A stretch of DNA of 64,000 bases from Coriaria nepalensis (GCA_027186245.1 CP114490.1:10297501-10361500); one strand, 5' to 3'. Positions 46,740 through 59,216 are shown, counted from the stretch's first letter. The notes: a model not told the origin generated them from the letters alone. A program made the numbers and translations.

Positions 46740-47690
46740 GGACAGTTGGAAAACAGAAATAGAGGGGGATGATGAGATATGGGCGGTACACGTGGAGGAA
46801 AGAAGGGAGGAAGATGGTGAGATTATTAACTAAGGCTAGCTGGATGTTGATGACTGTAATAGGTAGTTGGGCAGATGGTAGGTCCGGTCTGAATTTGGTT
46901 TTTTTTTTTGTTTTTTTTTTGACAAAATAAAGGGCTGAAATGTTGAGGTCTGCCTACACGACAAGACCATGAAATATGAATGAAGAAGATGAGGATCAAA
47001 CTCAAAGAGGAAGGCTTAAGAACAAGAAGAAGAGCATCAACGAACCTTTAGTATGTCTGCCAGTTTGATTTGCAAACAAGGGAAAAGGATAAAGAGCATG
47101 ATGAATTTTTCTCTTAATTTTTTCTCTTAATTAATATGTTTAAAATATATAAATATTAATTTAATACTTATAAAAATAAATAAATAAAATATTTATTTTA
47201 AAAAAAAAAGTACTGAGCAGTCGTGCTAAAAAATCTAAAACTGTTTATTTTGTAAAAATAAATAAAATTGACTAACATGATTTAAATTCCTAGTCACATA
47301 TCATGATTGAAAAAAAAAAACCCTAAATTATTGTTGTGATGTTGGTTCGTTGTTTGTGATAGATTATGACATTTTGTGTTTTCTTAATTGTTAATTTGTC
47401 GCACCGGCATGATTTTATTGCACCTTCGCTAGTACTAATTGTCAATTAGGCTATTACAGTTTTAAGTCGGATTTTAAAAACTCTTCTCAATTATAGAATT
47501 GAAGCTCTTACTTGTGAGTGTATTAATGTGTCATTAGTTGGATTTTTATTTTGAGAAACCCTTCACTTGATTTGAGAAAGTTCATACAGCTTAATATATA
47601 GTAATCGAATCGGTTTAAGGTCTATCTGAAAGAGTAGAAGCTGCAAAGAATGTTAAAATATGTTATTGTATTCATATTATTAAAGTAAAT
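46740..47690. other. Intergenic, no gene seen
   Basis: Poly-T/poly-A tracts near 46900, 47200 and 47310, and AT-rich filler. Nothing coding. The right edge runs into the copia relic. Confidence 0.45.
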
Positions 47691-47694
47691 ATAT

Positions 47695-48870
47695 ATATAT
47701 ATATAATTGTGGTTATGCATGGTTGGCATATTCATCAACTAGATATCACTAATATGTTTCTTCATAATACCCTTACGGAGGAAGTTTTATGGCTTAACCC
47801 GCTAGGTTTGTTGATCATTCTCATATGGATCATGTTTGCCATCTATGGGAAATCTCTATACGCCCTTAAGCAGGCTCCCCATGCATGGTACCATGCGCTT
47901 AGTGCCACCTTCCTCATACTCGGTTTTACTCAATCAAAATCAGATTCTTTGCTTTTCGTGCTACATCGTGATAACTCTCACATCTACTTTTTAGTATATG
48001 TTAACGATCTTCTTATTACAAGTACCGAATATAGACTCATTGCCTTAATTATTACAGAACTTAGTCGTTAACTTTCTATTAAGGACCTTGGCACATTGAC
48101 ATATTTCCTTAGTATTGAGGTTGTCCATTGTTGAAATGGGATGTTTCTTAGCCAACAAAAATACATGATGGATATTCTTCGACATCACAAAATGAACCGT
48201 TCTCAACCTCTCACCAATCCCATGGCAGCCTCGGTCAATCTTTCCAAAAATGACATATCAGGTCGGTCGATCTAATGGAGTACTATTAAGCAATTGGTGC
48301 TCTCCAATACCTTACCTTAACGCATCCAAATATTGCCTATCCGGTTAATCGCTTGGATCAATTCATGTCCCCCTTTATAATGAACCACTGGGCTACTATC
48401 AAGCGACTATTTTGATATAGTAAAGGTACTATTTCTCAGGGGCTGCTTCTTTATAAGTCTCACTCATTTGATCTCATCGCTTACTTAGATACAGATTGGG
48501 CCGTAATCCCGTAGATCGCATATCAATTTTAGCATTCATTGTATTTCTCCATCCCAATCATGTTGCTTAGAGTGCTCGGAAGTAAGGAGTCGTTGCTTGG
48601 AGGTACGATGGATTCAAAATCTTTTCTCATAACTTCTTCCACTTGTTCGCCCTCCCACGACTTTTTTAGACAAAATTTGAGCTACACACTTATTCCTCAA
48701 CCCGGTTCTACACTCTTGGATGAAGCATATATCCATTGATGTCCACTTTATGCATGATTTGGTTTCCAAAGGCTTAGTCACGATTTCTCACATTTCCACG
48801 TTTGATCAACTCGTTGACTTGCTCATCAAACCTCTATGTCATACTTGATTTAAGTTATTACGTGACAAAA
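47695..48870 (+). mobile_element. Ty1/copia reverse transcriptase-RNase H relic
   Basis: Frames read HGWHIHQLDITNMFLHNTLT, then YGKSLYALKQAPHAWYHALS and LLFVLHRDNSHIYFLVYVND with a decayed YVDD (YVND). There follow LSIKDLGTLTYFLSIEVVHC, LSQQKYMMDILRHHKMNRSQ and, in shifted frames, RNase H pieces ending near VHFMHDLVSKGLVTISHIST and FDQLVDLLIKPL. Multiple stops and shifts; no LTRs were recognised. It is a different copia lineage from the one at 41.7-42.6 kb. Confidence 0.85.
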
Positions 48871-50016
48871 TTGGAGTCACTAATTGATCGTCAATTTTGC
48901 AATTACGTATTAAAGATATATCTACACAAATCCCTATTATTTATGCATAAAATCCTCTCTTATACTTATCATAATCTTTTCTATTTGATTCTAGGGTTAA
49001 TCTCTTATACATGTATATACACTTGTGTTCACATAATGTAATGATTTGTAGCTTATTCAATCAATTATAATTCTCCTATATAAACTATATAATATTTCTT
49101 TTACTAGTTTAAATCACATACTAGTTTTAAATTGACTTCTCAAAAAGTCAACCGAATGTGATTAGATCCAATCAAACCAAAGAATATGACTTTAAACCGC
49201 TTCAATAATATTCATTATTTTTTAATTGACATGTTTGATCCTCATGCACCAATGAAAAACCATGGTCACTAACCATCGGTTTTTTAGATCGCTAACCGTA
49301 AGGTCTTAATTGATTATGTTTTAGGAGAAATTTTTCGGGTGTTTGTGTAGCAGCTCAACAATATCATATATTATGTAATTAAGTCATACACTTATATAGT
49401 AACGAGTTTTATACTTGGACTTATATGGAATTTATGTATACTACACAAATTTTAATTAGAAAGCATGAATTAAAGACCTAACTACATACAAAAAATACGG
49501 ACTCAGAAAAAAGCTGAACAAAAATCCGATATTCTAGAACCAGTAAGGTGCCCCATACCACACCGCCACCAATCTACACTAGGTCGGTGCAGTAGTGGTC
49601 GGAGGCCACCCCTCATTTGCTGGAGACTGATGCCAGAGGCAATGGTCAGTGTAATGACTGTCAATGTTGATATAGATTACAATTAACTTGGAGGCTCATA
49701 CTACCAATTAATTTCGCTATACAAACGGTGCTAAACGAAATCCCTATAGATAGAGTGAAATCAGTCAACTTGTTTGGCAAAAGAAAATGTAACTTAGAAA
49801 GCAGTAATGCACCAAATACAACTGGCTCATAGTATTTTGGGCCTAAGTCTAGGCCGAATACTGGTCCAAATCAAACTCTACCAAAGTATTGAGGTGTCGA
49901 CGACAAGAACTTAGGTGTCGTATAGATATTGTTCGACAGATCGTCTGAATTAAACAGAAAGACGGGTTAAGTTCGTTACTATTTTCAAACCATCACATGT
50001 TCCCTCATCAGTCTGA
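48871..50016. other. Intergenic and PPR promoter
   Basis: No gene. The promoter and leader of the PPR gene should lie in the last few hundred bases. No clear TATA box was found. Confidence 0.45.
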
Positions 50017-51960
50017 ATGAGGAGGCTCTTCTTCTTCAAACGCCATAGCAGCAGCGTCCTCCCACCTCACACTTCATCAAACCTTGAAAACAACCCATTT
50101 ATAACAAAAGAAACTCAAATTCTGAACCTCTGCAAATCCGGTTCACTCCTCGACGCTATTCAAGTCCTAAATTCCATCCATTCTAGCCACGAAATCACCG
50201 TCAAGCCAATCCTGTACGCTTCTCTTCTACAAACCTGCGTAAAGGTCGTTTCTTTCAACCATGGACTCCAAATCCACGCTCATATCATCAAGTCTGGCCT
50301 CGATACCGATCGATTCATTGGTAACAACTTACTCTCTCTTTACTTCAAACTTAGTCCTGATTTTTCCCAGACGGAAAGAATGTTTCGATCGCTTTTCGTT
50401 AAGGATGTGGTGTCATGGACATCTATGATAACTCGTTACAATAAAATCGGAAAACCCGGAGTTTCCATTGGAATTTTCCAGAACATGTTGGATTCTGGAA
50501 TCGAGCCAAATGGGCATTCCTTATCTGCTGTGATTAAAGCTTGTTCCGAGTTTGGAGATTTAAAACGCGGGACGTTATTTCATGGGTTGGTTTTGAAACA
50601 CGGGTTTGTTTCGAATCATGTAATTATAAGCTCTTTGATTGACATGTATGGAAGAAATTACGAGTCGAGGAATGCGCGCAAACTGTTCGATGAATTGCCT
50701 GAACCAGATTCGATATGTTGGACTTCAGTAATTTCGGCTTTTACCCGAAACGATTTTTACGAGGAAGGCTTAAGATTCTTTTACTTGATGCACAGGATTC
50801 ACGGCTTGTTACCTGATGGTTTTACCTTCGGGCCTGTTTTAACTGCTTGTGGCAATTTAAAAAGATTAAGACAGGGTAAGGAAGTACACTCTAAGGTTAT
50901 TTTATATGGACTTGTTGGGAATGTTGTTGTAGAGAGTAGCCTTGTTGATATGTACGGAAAATGCGGGTCCCTATTAGAATGTCAAAAAGTTTTCGATCGA
51001 ATGGAGAAAAAAAATTTGATTTCTTGGTCAGCATTACTTGCTTCATATTGTCACAACAGTGAATATGAAGCTGTAATTAGGATTTTCCGTGAATTTGGAT
51101 TTATTGATCTATATAATTTTGGAACCGTTCTTCGTGCTTGTTCGGGTTTAGCAGCTGTAAGACAAGGGAAAGAGGTTCATTGCCAATATGTTAGAAGACG
51201 CGGTTGGAGAGATGTTATAATAGAATCGGCTCTGGTTGATCTCTATGCAAAGTGCGGTTGTATTGATTTTGCTTATCGGGTATTTGCACAAATGACCGTT
51301 AGAAATTACATAACTTGGAACTCTATGATTTTTGGGTTTGCTCAAAATGGAAGAGGACTAGAAGCTCTTGAAATATTTAATCACATGATGATCAATGAAG
51401 ATATGAAGCCGGATTATATAACCTTCATAGGTGTCCTTTTCGCCTGCAGCCATGCTGGATTGGTCAATCAAGGAAGAAATTACTTTAACTTAATGATAAA
51501 TGAATTTAAGATTAAACCTGGGATTGAGCATTATAATTGTATGGTAGATCTTCTAGCTCGGGCCGGGCTTCTAGAAGAAGCTGAAAATTTGATCGAGGGT
51601 GCGGAATGTAGAGATGATTCATCTCTTTGGCAAGTTCTTTTGGGTGCTTGTACGACTTTTACGGATTCTGGTACGGCGGAAAGGATTGCGAAGAAGATGA
51701 TGGAACTTCAGCCGGATCATCATTTGAGTTATGTTTATTTGGGTAATGTTTATAAGGCGATAGGGAGGTGGGATGATGCGGCTAAGGTTCGAACGTTGAT
51801 GAGAGATAGACATGTTGAGAAGATGCCTGGCCAGAGCTGGATCGAGAGTAATAAGGCTTTCGGTTTTCGTTTGCAACTTGGTGGTTTAGTCGAGCCTGAG
51901 GAAACTGGTAGTCTAGCTGTTGAGAATTCTTGTGACTACAAAATTTGCAATTCTCAATGA
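50017..51960 (+). CDS. Pentatricopeptide repeat protein, PLS class, E type
   Basis: Single exon, 647 residues, ATG at 50017. The N-terminus (MRRLFFFKRHSSSVLPPHTS) is basic, Ser-rich and acid-free, a likely mitochondrial presequence. About a dozen P, L and S repeats follow, for example YASLLQTCVKVVSFNHGLQI, DVVSWTSMITRYNKIGKPGV, SLVDMYGKCGSLLECQKVFD, NYITWNSMIFGFAQNGRGLE and YITFIGVLFACSHAGLVNQG. The C-terminus has the E/E+ region (SSLWQVLLGACTTF, LSYVYLGNVYKAIGRWDDAA) without a DYW domain. The role is presumed organellar C-to-U editing or RNA processing. Length and order recall Arabidopsis At1g03540. An extra tail of about 35 residues follows the usual WIE end. Confidence 0.94.
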   Translation: MRRLFFFKRHSSSVLPPHTSSNLENNPFITKETQILNLCKSGSLLDAIQVLNSIHSSHEITVKPILYASLLQTCVKVVSFNHGLQIHAHIIKSGLDTDRFIGNNLLSLYFKLSPDFSQTERMFRSLFVKDVVSWTSMITRYNKIGKPGVSIGIFQNMLDSGIEPNGHSLSAVIKACSEFGDLKRGTLFHGLVLKHGFVSNHVIISSLIDMYGRNYESRNARKLFDELPEPDSICWTSVISAFTRNDFYEEGLRFFYLMHRIHGLLPDGFTFGPVLTACGNLKRLRQGKEVHSKVILYGLVGNVVVESSLVDMYGKCGSLLECQKVFDRMEKKNLISWSALLASYCHNSEYEAVIRIFREFGFIDLYNFGTVLRACSGLAAVRQGKEVHCQYVRRRGWRDVIIESALVDLYAKCGCIDFAYRVFAQMTVRNYITWNSMIFGFAQNGRGLEALEIFNHMMINEDMKPDYITFIGVLFACSHAGLVNQGRNYFNLMINEFKIKPGIEHYNCMVDLLARAGLLEEAENLIEGAECRDDSSLWQVLLGACTTFTDSGTAERIAKKMMELQPDHHLSYVYLGNVYKAIGRWDDAAKVRTLMRDRHVEKMPGQSWIESNKAFGFRLQLGGLVEPEETGSLAVENSCDYKICNSQ

Positions 51961-52790
51961 ATTGACTTGTCCATCATTAACAACCTACTTCTACCCAGTT
52001 TAGCACCTAAAATGATAAAGAAATTATAAATTTAAACTAATTTTTATTTATATTTATGATACTTAAGTTTAATATAATTAAAAAATAAAAATAAAATAAT
52101 AAGAATTGACAAAATTATTTTTAAAAAAACTGACAATGATAGCAGTTAAGTTGCTTCAATATCATTCAAAAATTGAGTGAAAAGATAAGTTGGTTCTTAT
52201 CACTATTAAGATAATCAATAATAAGTTTTTGCCCTAAAAATCGTGTTTCCTCTATGGAAGACAATTTACCTTCACTTTCTCATCATTTCTCGTTCATATC
52301 AACTATAAATTTCGAATAGATCTATGTTCGAGGTTATAATTGAATGTGGAGAGATTCTAGATAGAAAAAGCTTTAGATTCAGGATAAGGTTCATACTCAC
52401 GTTTATACTTTTTTTATGAAAATATGATAGGTAATCCTCTATTTTGAGATCATTCTATTTAAGTAGTGATTGTAATAAACATTTTGAATTGTTATGCAAT
52501 TGAAAGAATGTGGAAATGTGAAAAAAAATACAAAATTTGGAAATTTGAAAAAAAAATTGGAATTCGTGTTTCTTAATTTATTAATAGAACATTGAGAAAT
52601 TAGAAAAGAGAGCAAAATTCAAAAAAAAATCCTAATGTCTTAAGTAGGAGAGTAAATTGAGAAATATTTTTATTTTGTTATATTTCACAATTTCTCAATT
52701 TACTCTAAGTAAGAGAACACATTGGGAAATTGAAAAAACTGAACAAAATAAAAATATTTCATAATTTTCCAATATCTTAAGAGTATACTA
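51961..52790. other. AT-rich intergenic with hairpin
   Basis: No gene. It contains the 3' end of the PPR transcript and a hairpin at 52649-52706, listed separately. Confidence 0.5.
52649..52706. repeat. Hairpin with 17-bp perfect arms
   Basis: AGAGTAAATTGAGAAAT (52649-52665) and its exact reverse complement (52690-52706) flank a 24-base AT-rich loop. It is upstream of the MULE remnant and could be part of that element's terminal region. Confidence 0.75.
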
Positions 52791-52989
52791 ATTTCATTTT
52801 TGTTTTGTCTTTTCATAGCCATATGTTTGATGAGTGGAAGGAGAAAGATAATTTGTTCCTTTAGCATGCAAATAGCATTGAAAGAGCAACTAGTGCTTCT
52901 ATCAAATCTAACATCATGTATCATGAGTTGTCGGAAGTTGTGTACAACTATTTCGACGTAAATTGAAATGAATGCCATTTGTAATTGTT

Positions 52990-54130
52990 GTATAAGACAT
53001 CATGTAAAATGGTATATTTGTCACTATTTATATGAAATAATGAGAACGTAAAAAAGATTTGTGTGTCACTTCTATCTAAAGATGAAGATTTTACCTTATA
53101 TGTGAAGTTGGTACTAAAGACAAATAATAGTTCATGTGGTGACAATGAAATACCTACGCTTTATGTTATTTATGATCAAGTAGGCGGAGATGCAGTTGGT
53201 AGTATAGATATTAATGATAATCTTAATGACAATTATGATTATTTTTATTAGTTTGATCACACTAGTGATAGATATGACAGTGATGATGATCGGAATGACT
53301 TTGATCAAGTAGATGGTGATGGGGATGATGTTGTTGATGCTAATGATGAAATAGTGGTGGATGATTATGACACCCATCAATACAATGAAGAGGAGGGTCT
53401 GAATAAAAGATACGAGAATAAGTACTTCAATTGCACTATAATCAGGAGGAGTGATGAGAACTTAGGTGAAATACCAATTGATGAGTCATCTCCATTTATT
53501 AGGCAATCAGCGCACTATGTGGATGAAATTGAAAATGACGAGATTCTAATTCCAATTATAACCCAACATTCGACATGCGGTGAAAACATTTCGGTTCCGG
53601 TTAAATCTTCTCAGACACTTGGAGGGGAGTTTTATGTGAAACAATATTTTACCTCTAAGGAAGAATTGAAGGTAAGCCTTTATTCCCATGTAATGGCGAT
53701 GAATTATCATTTGAAGGTGACAAAGTCGAATAAGATGTTTATCATAGTGTGCATTAATCCAAATTGCAAGTTGCGAATCCACGCTGATGCGAAGAGAAAT
53801 GCTTTATTTTTTCAAGTTCATCAGTATAACTGTCATCACACTTATAATGTTAATCACATGCAAGGTATGTATCGATAAACAACAACATTTATGATTGGAT
53901 GATCAGTCAGTATGTGAAGGGAAAATACTAAGATTGTAACGAGACTTCGAAAGCGCGACTTCTTGTAGACGTTATTCAAAGTGATATAGAGGTACACATT
54001 AGTTACTAGAAGACATAGAAATCAAAATCTATTGTACATGACCTCATCTATAGTATAGTCGAGGTAAGTTTTAGAGACTTATCGTTATACGTTATAAAAG
54101 ATTGTGAGCCATTTACTTTAAAGTCGTTGT
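52990..54130 (+). mobile_element. MULE (Mutator-like) transposase 5' remnant
   Basis: 53063-53250 and 53354-53878 read as the N-terminal part of a MuDR-type transposase. An Asp-rich stretch (DDDRNDFDQVDGDG) precedes the MuDR DNA-binding domain: GGEFYVKQYFTSKEELKVSL, MNYHLKVTKSNKMFIIVCIN, PNCKLRIHADAKRN, CHHTYNV. After a stop at 53878, shifted frames continue weakly to about 54120. No DDE catalytic core or terminal inverted repeats were identified. Dead copy. Confidence 0.7.
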
Positions 54131-54473
54131 CACAAACTCGTTATAAAATTTCAACGACAAAAATTTAGATATGGTTTAATGATATTAGCAGAAGATTGTA
54201 AAAATCCAAAAATAAATAATGAAGCTGAATCCTTAGTTGATAATGAGTTTTGAAATTTTGAATTTTGTTCTTATGCATAAACATTTGGTATCATATTATT
54301 GTAGATCATAAGAACAATCGTTTAAGATTAATTATTTCTTGTTTATTGTAGATCAAGCAATTTCATTCATAGAAGAGAGATTTGAACAATTTAAAAATTA
54401 TGAAAATTTGTTTGGTCTTTTTTTTTTTTTATAGTTTTGAAAAATTAAGATATTTGAATGATGATAATGATTT

Positions 54474-54505
<32 letters not shown>

Positions 54506-54984
54506 GTTTTTAGCTTACCACAACTTTTAAGTATGTATCATATTTAGATATATATTGTTTTGCTTTGTTTTTAGAACTAATAATTTTAAAACAAATTTTA
54601 CAAAAAGAAAATAATTCTCCAATTAAAATTTTGAATCATGTTAATAAGAGGAAATAAGTTTTTCAAAATTAAAGTTAATCTCTACTTTATAGAGAGCAAG
54701 AACATTTTTTGGATAATTCAACGGATACTTATTTAAAATTAAACGTGAAAAGAATCACAAGTCCAACTATTTGTAGATTAAAATGATGGATCTAAATTTT
54801 CAAAAATTAATTATGACAAAAATAAAAAGACCAATAAATTTATTTTATAAAACAAATTTAGTTATTTTATTATATTTCTATATACTTTATTTTATGAAAG
54901 CCAGAATGGGGATACAAATATTTGACAAAGTGGGGAAGAAAAATTAATGACCGTGATTACACCCGGAGGTTGATTCTGCTAACC
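54131..54984. other. AT-rich intergenic
   Basis: No gene. Poly-A/T and TA microsatellite near 54470-54505. Confidence 0.5.
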
Positions 54985-55098
54985 AAACGGTACCGTTTAC
55001 AGTTTTGGTCCTCCTCGAGAAAATGAAACCTTATGTTGGACATCACAGCCCAGTTCTAAATTGGGCCAGAAAAAAAAAAGAATGCATTACTAGGCCCA
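54985..55098 (+). promoter_or_regulatory. Lipoyl synthase promoter with site II elements
   Basis: AAACGGTACCGTTT (54985-54998) is a perfect 14-bp palindrome. TGGGCC at 55062-55067, its complement GGCCCA at 55093-55098 and AGCCCA near 55047 are site II elements, typical of nuclear genes for mitochondrial proteins. They sit 140-250 bases upstream of the LIP1 ATG. No TATA box is evident. Confidence 0.5.
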
Positions 55099-55237
55099 CT
55101 AAATTCAAGAGGATCAACGCGGCTCATGAACAGAACAACAATGGAAGAATACCAACCAACCAACCTCTGCAAATCACATCTTCGTCTTCTTCGATAGAAT
55201 CCCTCTCTCATGCGCAGAGAGTGAGAGAGAGGCCAAG

Positions 55238-57820
55238 ATGCAGACTCGCATCAAAACTCTAATTCGAACCTTCAAACTCTCCACCAGATCATTCTGTTCT
55301 TCCTCTTCTTCTTCATCGACGTCAAATCCAACCACCTCCTCCCAATTCCCCCAAACCTTAGCCGGTCTCCGAGCCCGATTAGCCTCCGAGTCTCCATCTT
55401 TATCGGACTTTGTCGGTCTCCAATCGATCAATTCGTATTCCGTCGAGGTCGGAACCAAGAAGAAACCTTTGCCTAAACCGAAATGGATGAGGGAGGCAAT
55501 ACCTGGAGGGCAAAAGTACGTCCAGATCAAGAAGAAGCTCCGTGAATTGAACCTCCATACCGTTTGTGAGGAGGCGAAATGCCCTAATTTGGGCGAGTGC
55601 TGGTCCGGTGGTGAAACTGGTACTGCCACTGCTACGATTATGATTCTGGGCGATACTTGTACTAGGGGTTGCCGGCAAGTATTATTTTAATTTTTCCTTA
55701 ATCCGTGTTTAAGTTCATTTCTTTTGTTTTTGCTAAAATTCTTTCTCCATTTTGTTATTCATTAAGAAAATACAAGTAGGGGAACTTTGTTGTTATTATT
55801 TCATGTTCAATCGCCATGTTCATTTCTATATTCATATAATGATATACTGCAACAAAATATGAATAGTAAACTATAATTATCTCCCCCTGGTTTTTTCCAC
55901 AGCTACACTTAGCTCCCTCATGTTTGAACATGACATAAATCCTTTATGCTTAAGTCTAGCTGTTGAAAATTTTGGGGAGATAAGTCTAATCTACTCGAAA
56001 ATAAGTAATAGTAACAAATCTTTTTAGGCCCATACTCGGTCTTCTAATTACAATGTGCAGAGTAAAAGCTATTAGTAGTTATTGAATGATTTGGGGAAGT
56101 GTAATAAATTTTCAGGTTCTGCAATGTGAAGACATCCCGTACTCCTCCTCCACCAGACCCAAATGAGCCACAAAATGTGGCCGAGGCAATTGCCTCATGG
56201 GGTTTGGATTACGTGGTGATTACAAGTGTTGACCGAGATGATTTGCCTGATCAAGGAAGTGGTCATTTTACTGAGACTGTGCAGAAATTGAAGGTATTGA
56301 AGCCAAATATGCTTATAGAGGCATTGGGTATGATTACTATATTTTCTATAACCTGAATATATTATATATGTTTATTTTCTATGGGATGTTGGGAGGTAAA
56401 AATTATGTTGAAACTTATTTTTTAACTGTTTAAAATTTTAATAATCAAATTCAAACAGCCTTTTAGAATTTCTTAGGAAAATTATGCCTAATAGAATTTA
56501 GGGAGGGTACATTAATATTTCTTCTCCACAATTCATTGTTCTTGTCTTAATGGAGCATTTTGAAACTTCTTTTTCGATCTAAAATTGAGTGGGCCCACAA
56601 AAGTCCAGTTTGTCTCTGCAATTGATCGATTAATCCAAACAAAAAACCTAGCTAGTCGAATTACAATTTTTCCAAACTTCAGTTTGAAACTCGAACCCAA
56701 ATGAATCTAAATCAAACTTTGCGGTGAATACTGATGGATGGAATTTGTTCAAAGCTACATGAAAATATATCCTTGATCCCTCTTGGTTCCTTTTCTTAAC
56801 TCTGCTTGTGCCGTTTTGATCTGCAGTACCCGATTTTCAAGGAGATGCTGGCTGTGTAGAGAAAGTGGCAAAGTCAGGACTTGATGTCTTTGCTCATAAC
56901 ATTGAAACAGTTGAAGAGCTTCAAAGGGAAGTTAGGGATTATCGTGCTAATTTTAAGCAATCTATGGATGTTCTAGTGATGGCTAAGGGTTTTGCTCCAG
57001 CCGGAACGCTTACAAAGACCTCAATCATGTTAGGTTGTGGTGAAACACCTGACCAAGTTATCAAGACAATGGAGAAGATGAAAGTGGCCGGAGTTGATGT
57101 TATGACGTTTGGTCAGTATATGAGACCTTCCAAGCGCCACATGCCTGTTGCTGAGTATATCACTCCAGAGGCTTTCGACAAGTACCAAAAACTTGGCATG
57201 GAAATGGTACGCCTCTGTGTTAACATTCTTCGACCACTTTTTCTGGTTCATCATTTTGCACTTCTCTTTTCTATGTAGAACAAAATTACATGCTTTCCTT
57301 CGTGATAACGACCATGATCCCTGGAAAGTAGAAATCTATGCTCTTGCCTCTCTTAGGCTCCTTTTGGGGTAGAACTATTGAACTGACATTTAGTGAAATT
57401 TAAGTGTAGAATAACATATTTCAAATATATTTTATGGGATTTCGGTCCTAAACTGGGAGAAAATAAAGAGATTCCGAAATTGAACCCCCCCCCCCCCCCC
57501 CTCCCCCTCTGGCCATCTCTGATGGCCTAAACTGGTGCTTGACTGATTTATGCTGATCAGGAGGGGATAAAGCTGATTGTTACCATTTTTGCAATGCTAA
57601 GAATGTAGCCATGCACACTCATGCATGAACTTCACTGATATTCATTGAAGCAAATTAGTTTCTATGTTGAATACTGAGATTCTGCTGTGTAATTGCAATC
57701 ATTCAATGATAGGGATTCCGGTACGTGGCATCTGGGCCTATGGTGAGGTCATCATATAAGGCTGGGGAATTCTACATCAAATCCATGATAGAATCGGATC
57801 GAGCTGCTTCTGCTTCATAA
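55238..57820 (+). CDS. LIP1: Lipoyl synthase, mitochondrial (radical SAM)
   Basis: Four exons: 55238-55674, 56116-56327, 56827-57206 and 57713-57820, giving 378 residues (Arabidopsis LIP1 is about 374). The enzyme inserts two sulfurs into octanoyl-GCSH and E2 subunits to make lipoate in mitochondria. Residues 1-30 are a Ser/Arg-rich presequence. The auxiliary cluster motif is C110-X4-C115-X5-C121; the radical-SAM motif is C141-X3-C145-X2-C148 (CTRGCRFC). The conserved [43 protein letters not shown] and C-terminal RSSYKAGEF are present. Intron 1 must use a GC donor (TGCCG/GCAAGT at 55674/55675): only this join restores CRFC and the frame. The other introns are GT-AG. Site II promoter elements fit a mitochondrial gene. 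Confidence 0.97.
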
Positions 57821-58291
57821 ACTCCCAGTTTCTTTGATTGCTACTTTATTATCATTATATTATGTTTACTGATATTTTCTCTACATAAAAGCAACTCCAC
57901 ATTCTGATCAATTCTTTTACCCAATCCTTTGAATGAAAGGAAGTTATAATATTAGGTGGGTCCATCTTGCCGCCTGTTTCGTTGTTTACCATATTCATCT
58001 TAACGTATGTATAATCATCTTATGTGTATATGATCTCATTATGGTCCAATGCTCATAACCATAAAAAAGTATAGTTGGTCGTCTGTTCAACTCACTTGTC
58101 AATAACATTGTAATTATAGTTGTACTTCTATGTATGCTTCTCTAGTTCTCATTTCTCACAAAATGTTCTTTGGTGAATGACGATTCTATCTTTCAAGTGA
58201 TGTTAGGTTTCTTTAGCTTTAATGTTGACCCCACTGAAAATCTAAAGAGAAACATTACAAGATGAAACTTCAACATTAGCTATTATATATA
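57821..58291. other. Lipoyl synthase 3' region
   Basis: Probable 3' untranslated and flanking sequence; no further gene. Confidence 0.5.
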
Positions 58292-59103
58292 CGAGAAATT
58301 CTTAGATAGTGAATTAAGTTACATGTATTGAAAAGTTCGCCACGTATTATTTATTAAGTTGATGTTAATTGATATTTATGATTATAATAATGTTAAATGG
58401 TGAATTTTTATTTTCGAATGGATTTGCATAAACTTAATATGCGATCGAAATTGAATAATTTATTATAAATATAGTAAATTATATGTAGATCTTTAATATT
58501 ATTGATATTATAAGTAAATTTTTTTAATATTTTAAGAATTATAATTGAATTAAAAGTAGATCATTTGAAATTTGAAAATTATAAAGATATTCTTATATTT
58601 ACCGTTAAAAATTAGACTTAGTAATTTTATTTAAACCTAATAGGAATTATCATAATATTGCTCTAGTGACATTTTCTACAAGTTCTTTATAGCTATATTT
58701 AAGAAGAAAAAAACATATACAAAATTTATGTATCAAGTATATAATTACTTGAGATAATCATAACTTAATTTTATTTTATTAAAAACTATAAGATTTATGA
58801 ATCACATTATCCAAAAAAAAAATTAAATAAAATAATAATAAAAACTAGACTTATATTAATCAATATAATTATTAGATTTATAATTTAAAATTAATATTTT
58901 TTTTTAATAATCATAAAATATCATAAATCCACTCATAATTATAAAAAGAATCTAAGAGAATTTACTTATAATTAAAGATAATTAAAATATATATTTATAA
59001 GAGAAGAAATTTACTTATAACACACTAATAAATTTTAAAAAATCCAATAATTAGCATTATTGCCCGTCTAAGTATGGTACACCGTACACCTATAAATTTC
59101 TCG
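58292..59103. mobile_element. Possible non-autonomous DNA transposon with short inverted termini
   Basis: CGAGAAATTCTTAG at 58292 and the complement of CGAGAAATTTATAG ending at 59103 form imperfect terminal inverted repeats around 800 bases of AT-rich, non-coding DNA. Flanking duplications were not resolved, so this is tentative. Confidence 0.35.
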
Positions 59104-59216
59104 AATAAAAATGATGTGGGTGACGGGTCCCACATCTCCTACTTTCACTTGAGAGAATGAGGGTCGCACATTATTTCCCGCCACCCATGATAAACAAGTC
59201 TAGAGTGGAGAATGCT

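Noticed and set aside
52990..54130. Domesticated MULE (FAR1/MUSTANG-like) host gene
   Set aside because: The frame stops early, no catalytic core or zinc finger follows, and the downstream frames are broken, so it is a dead fragment.
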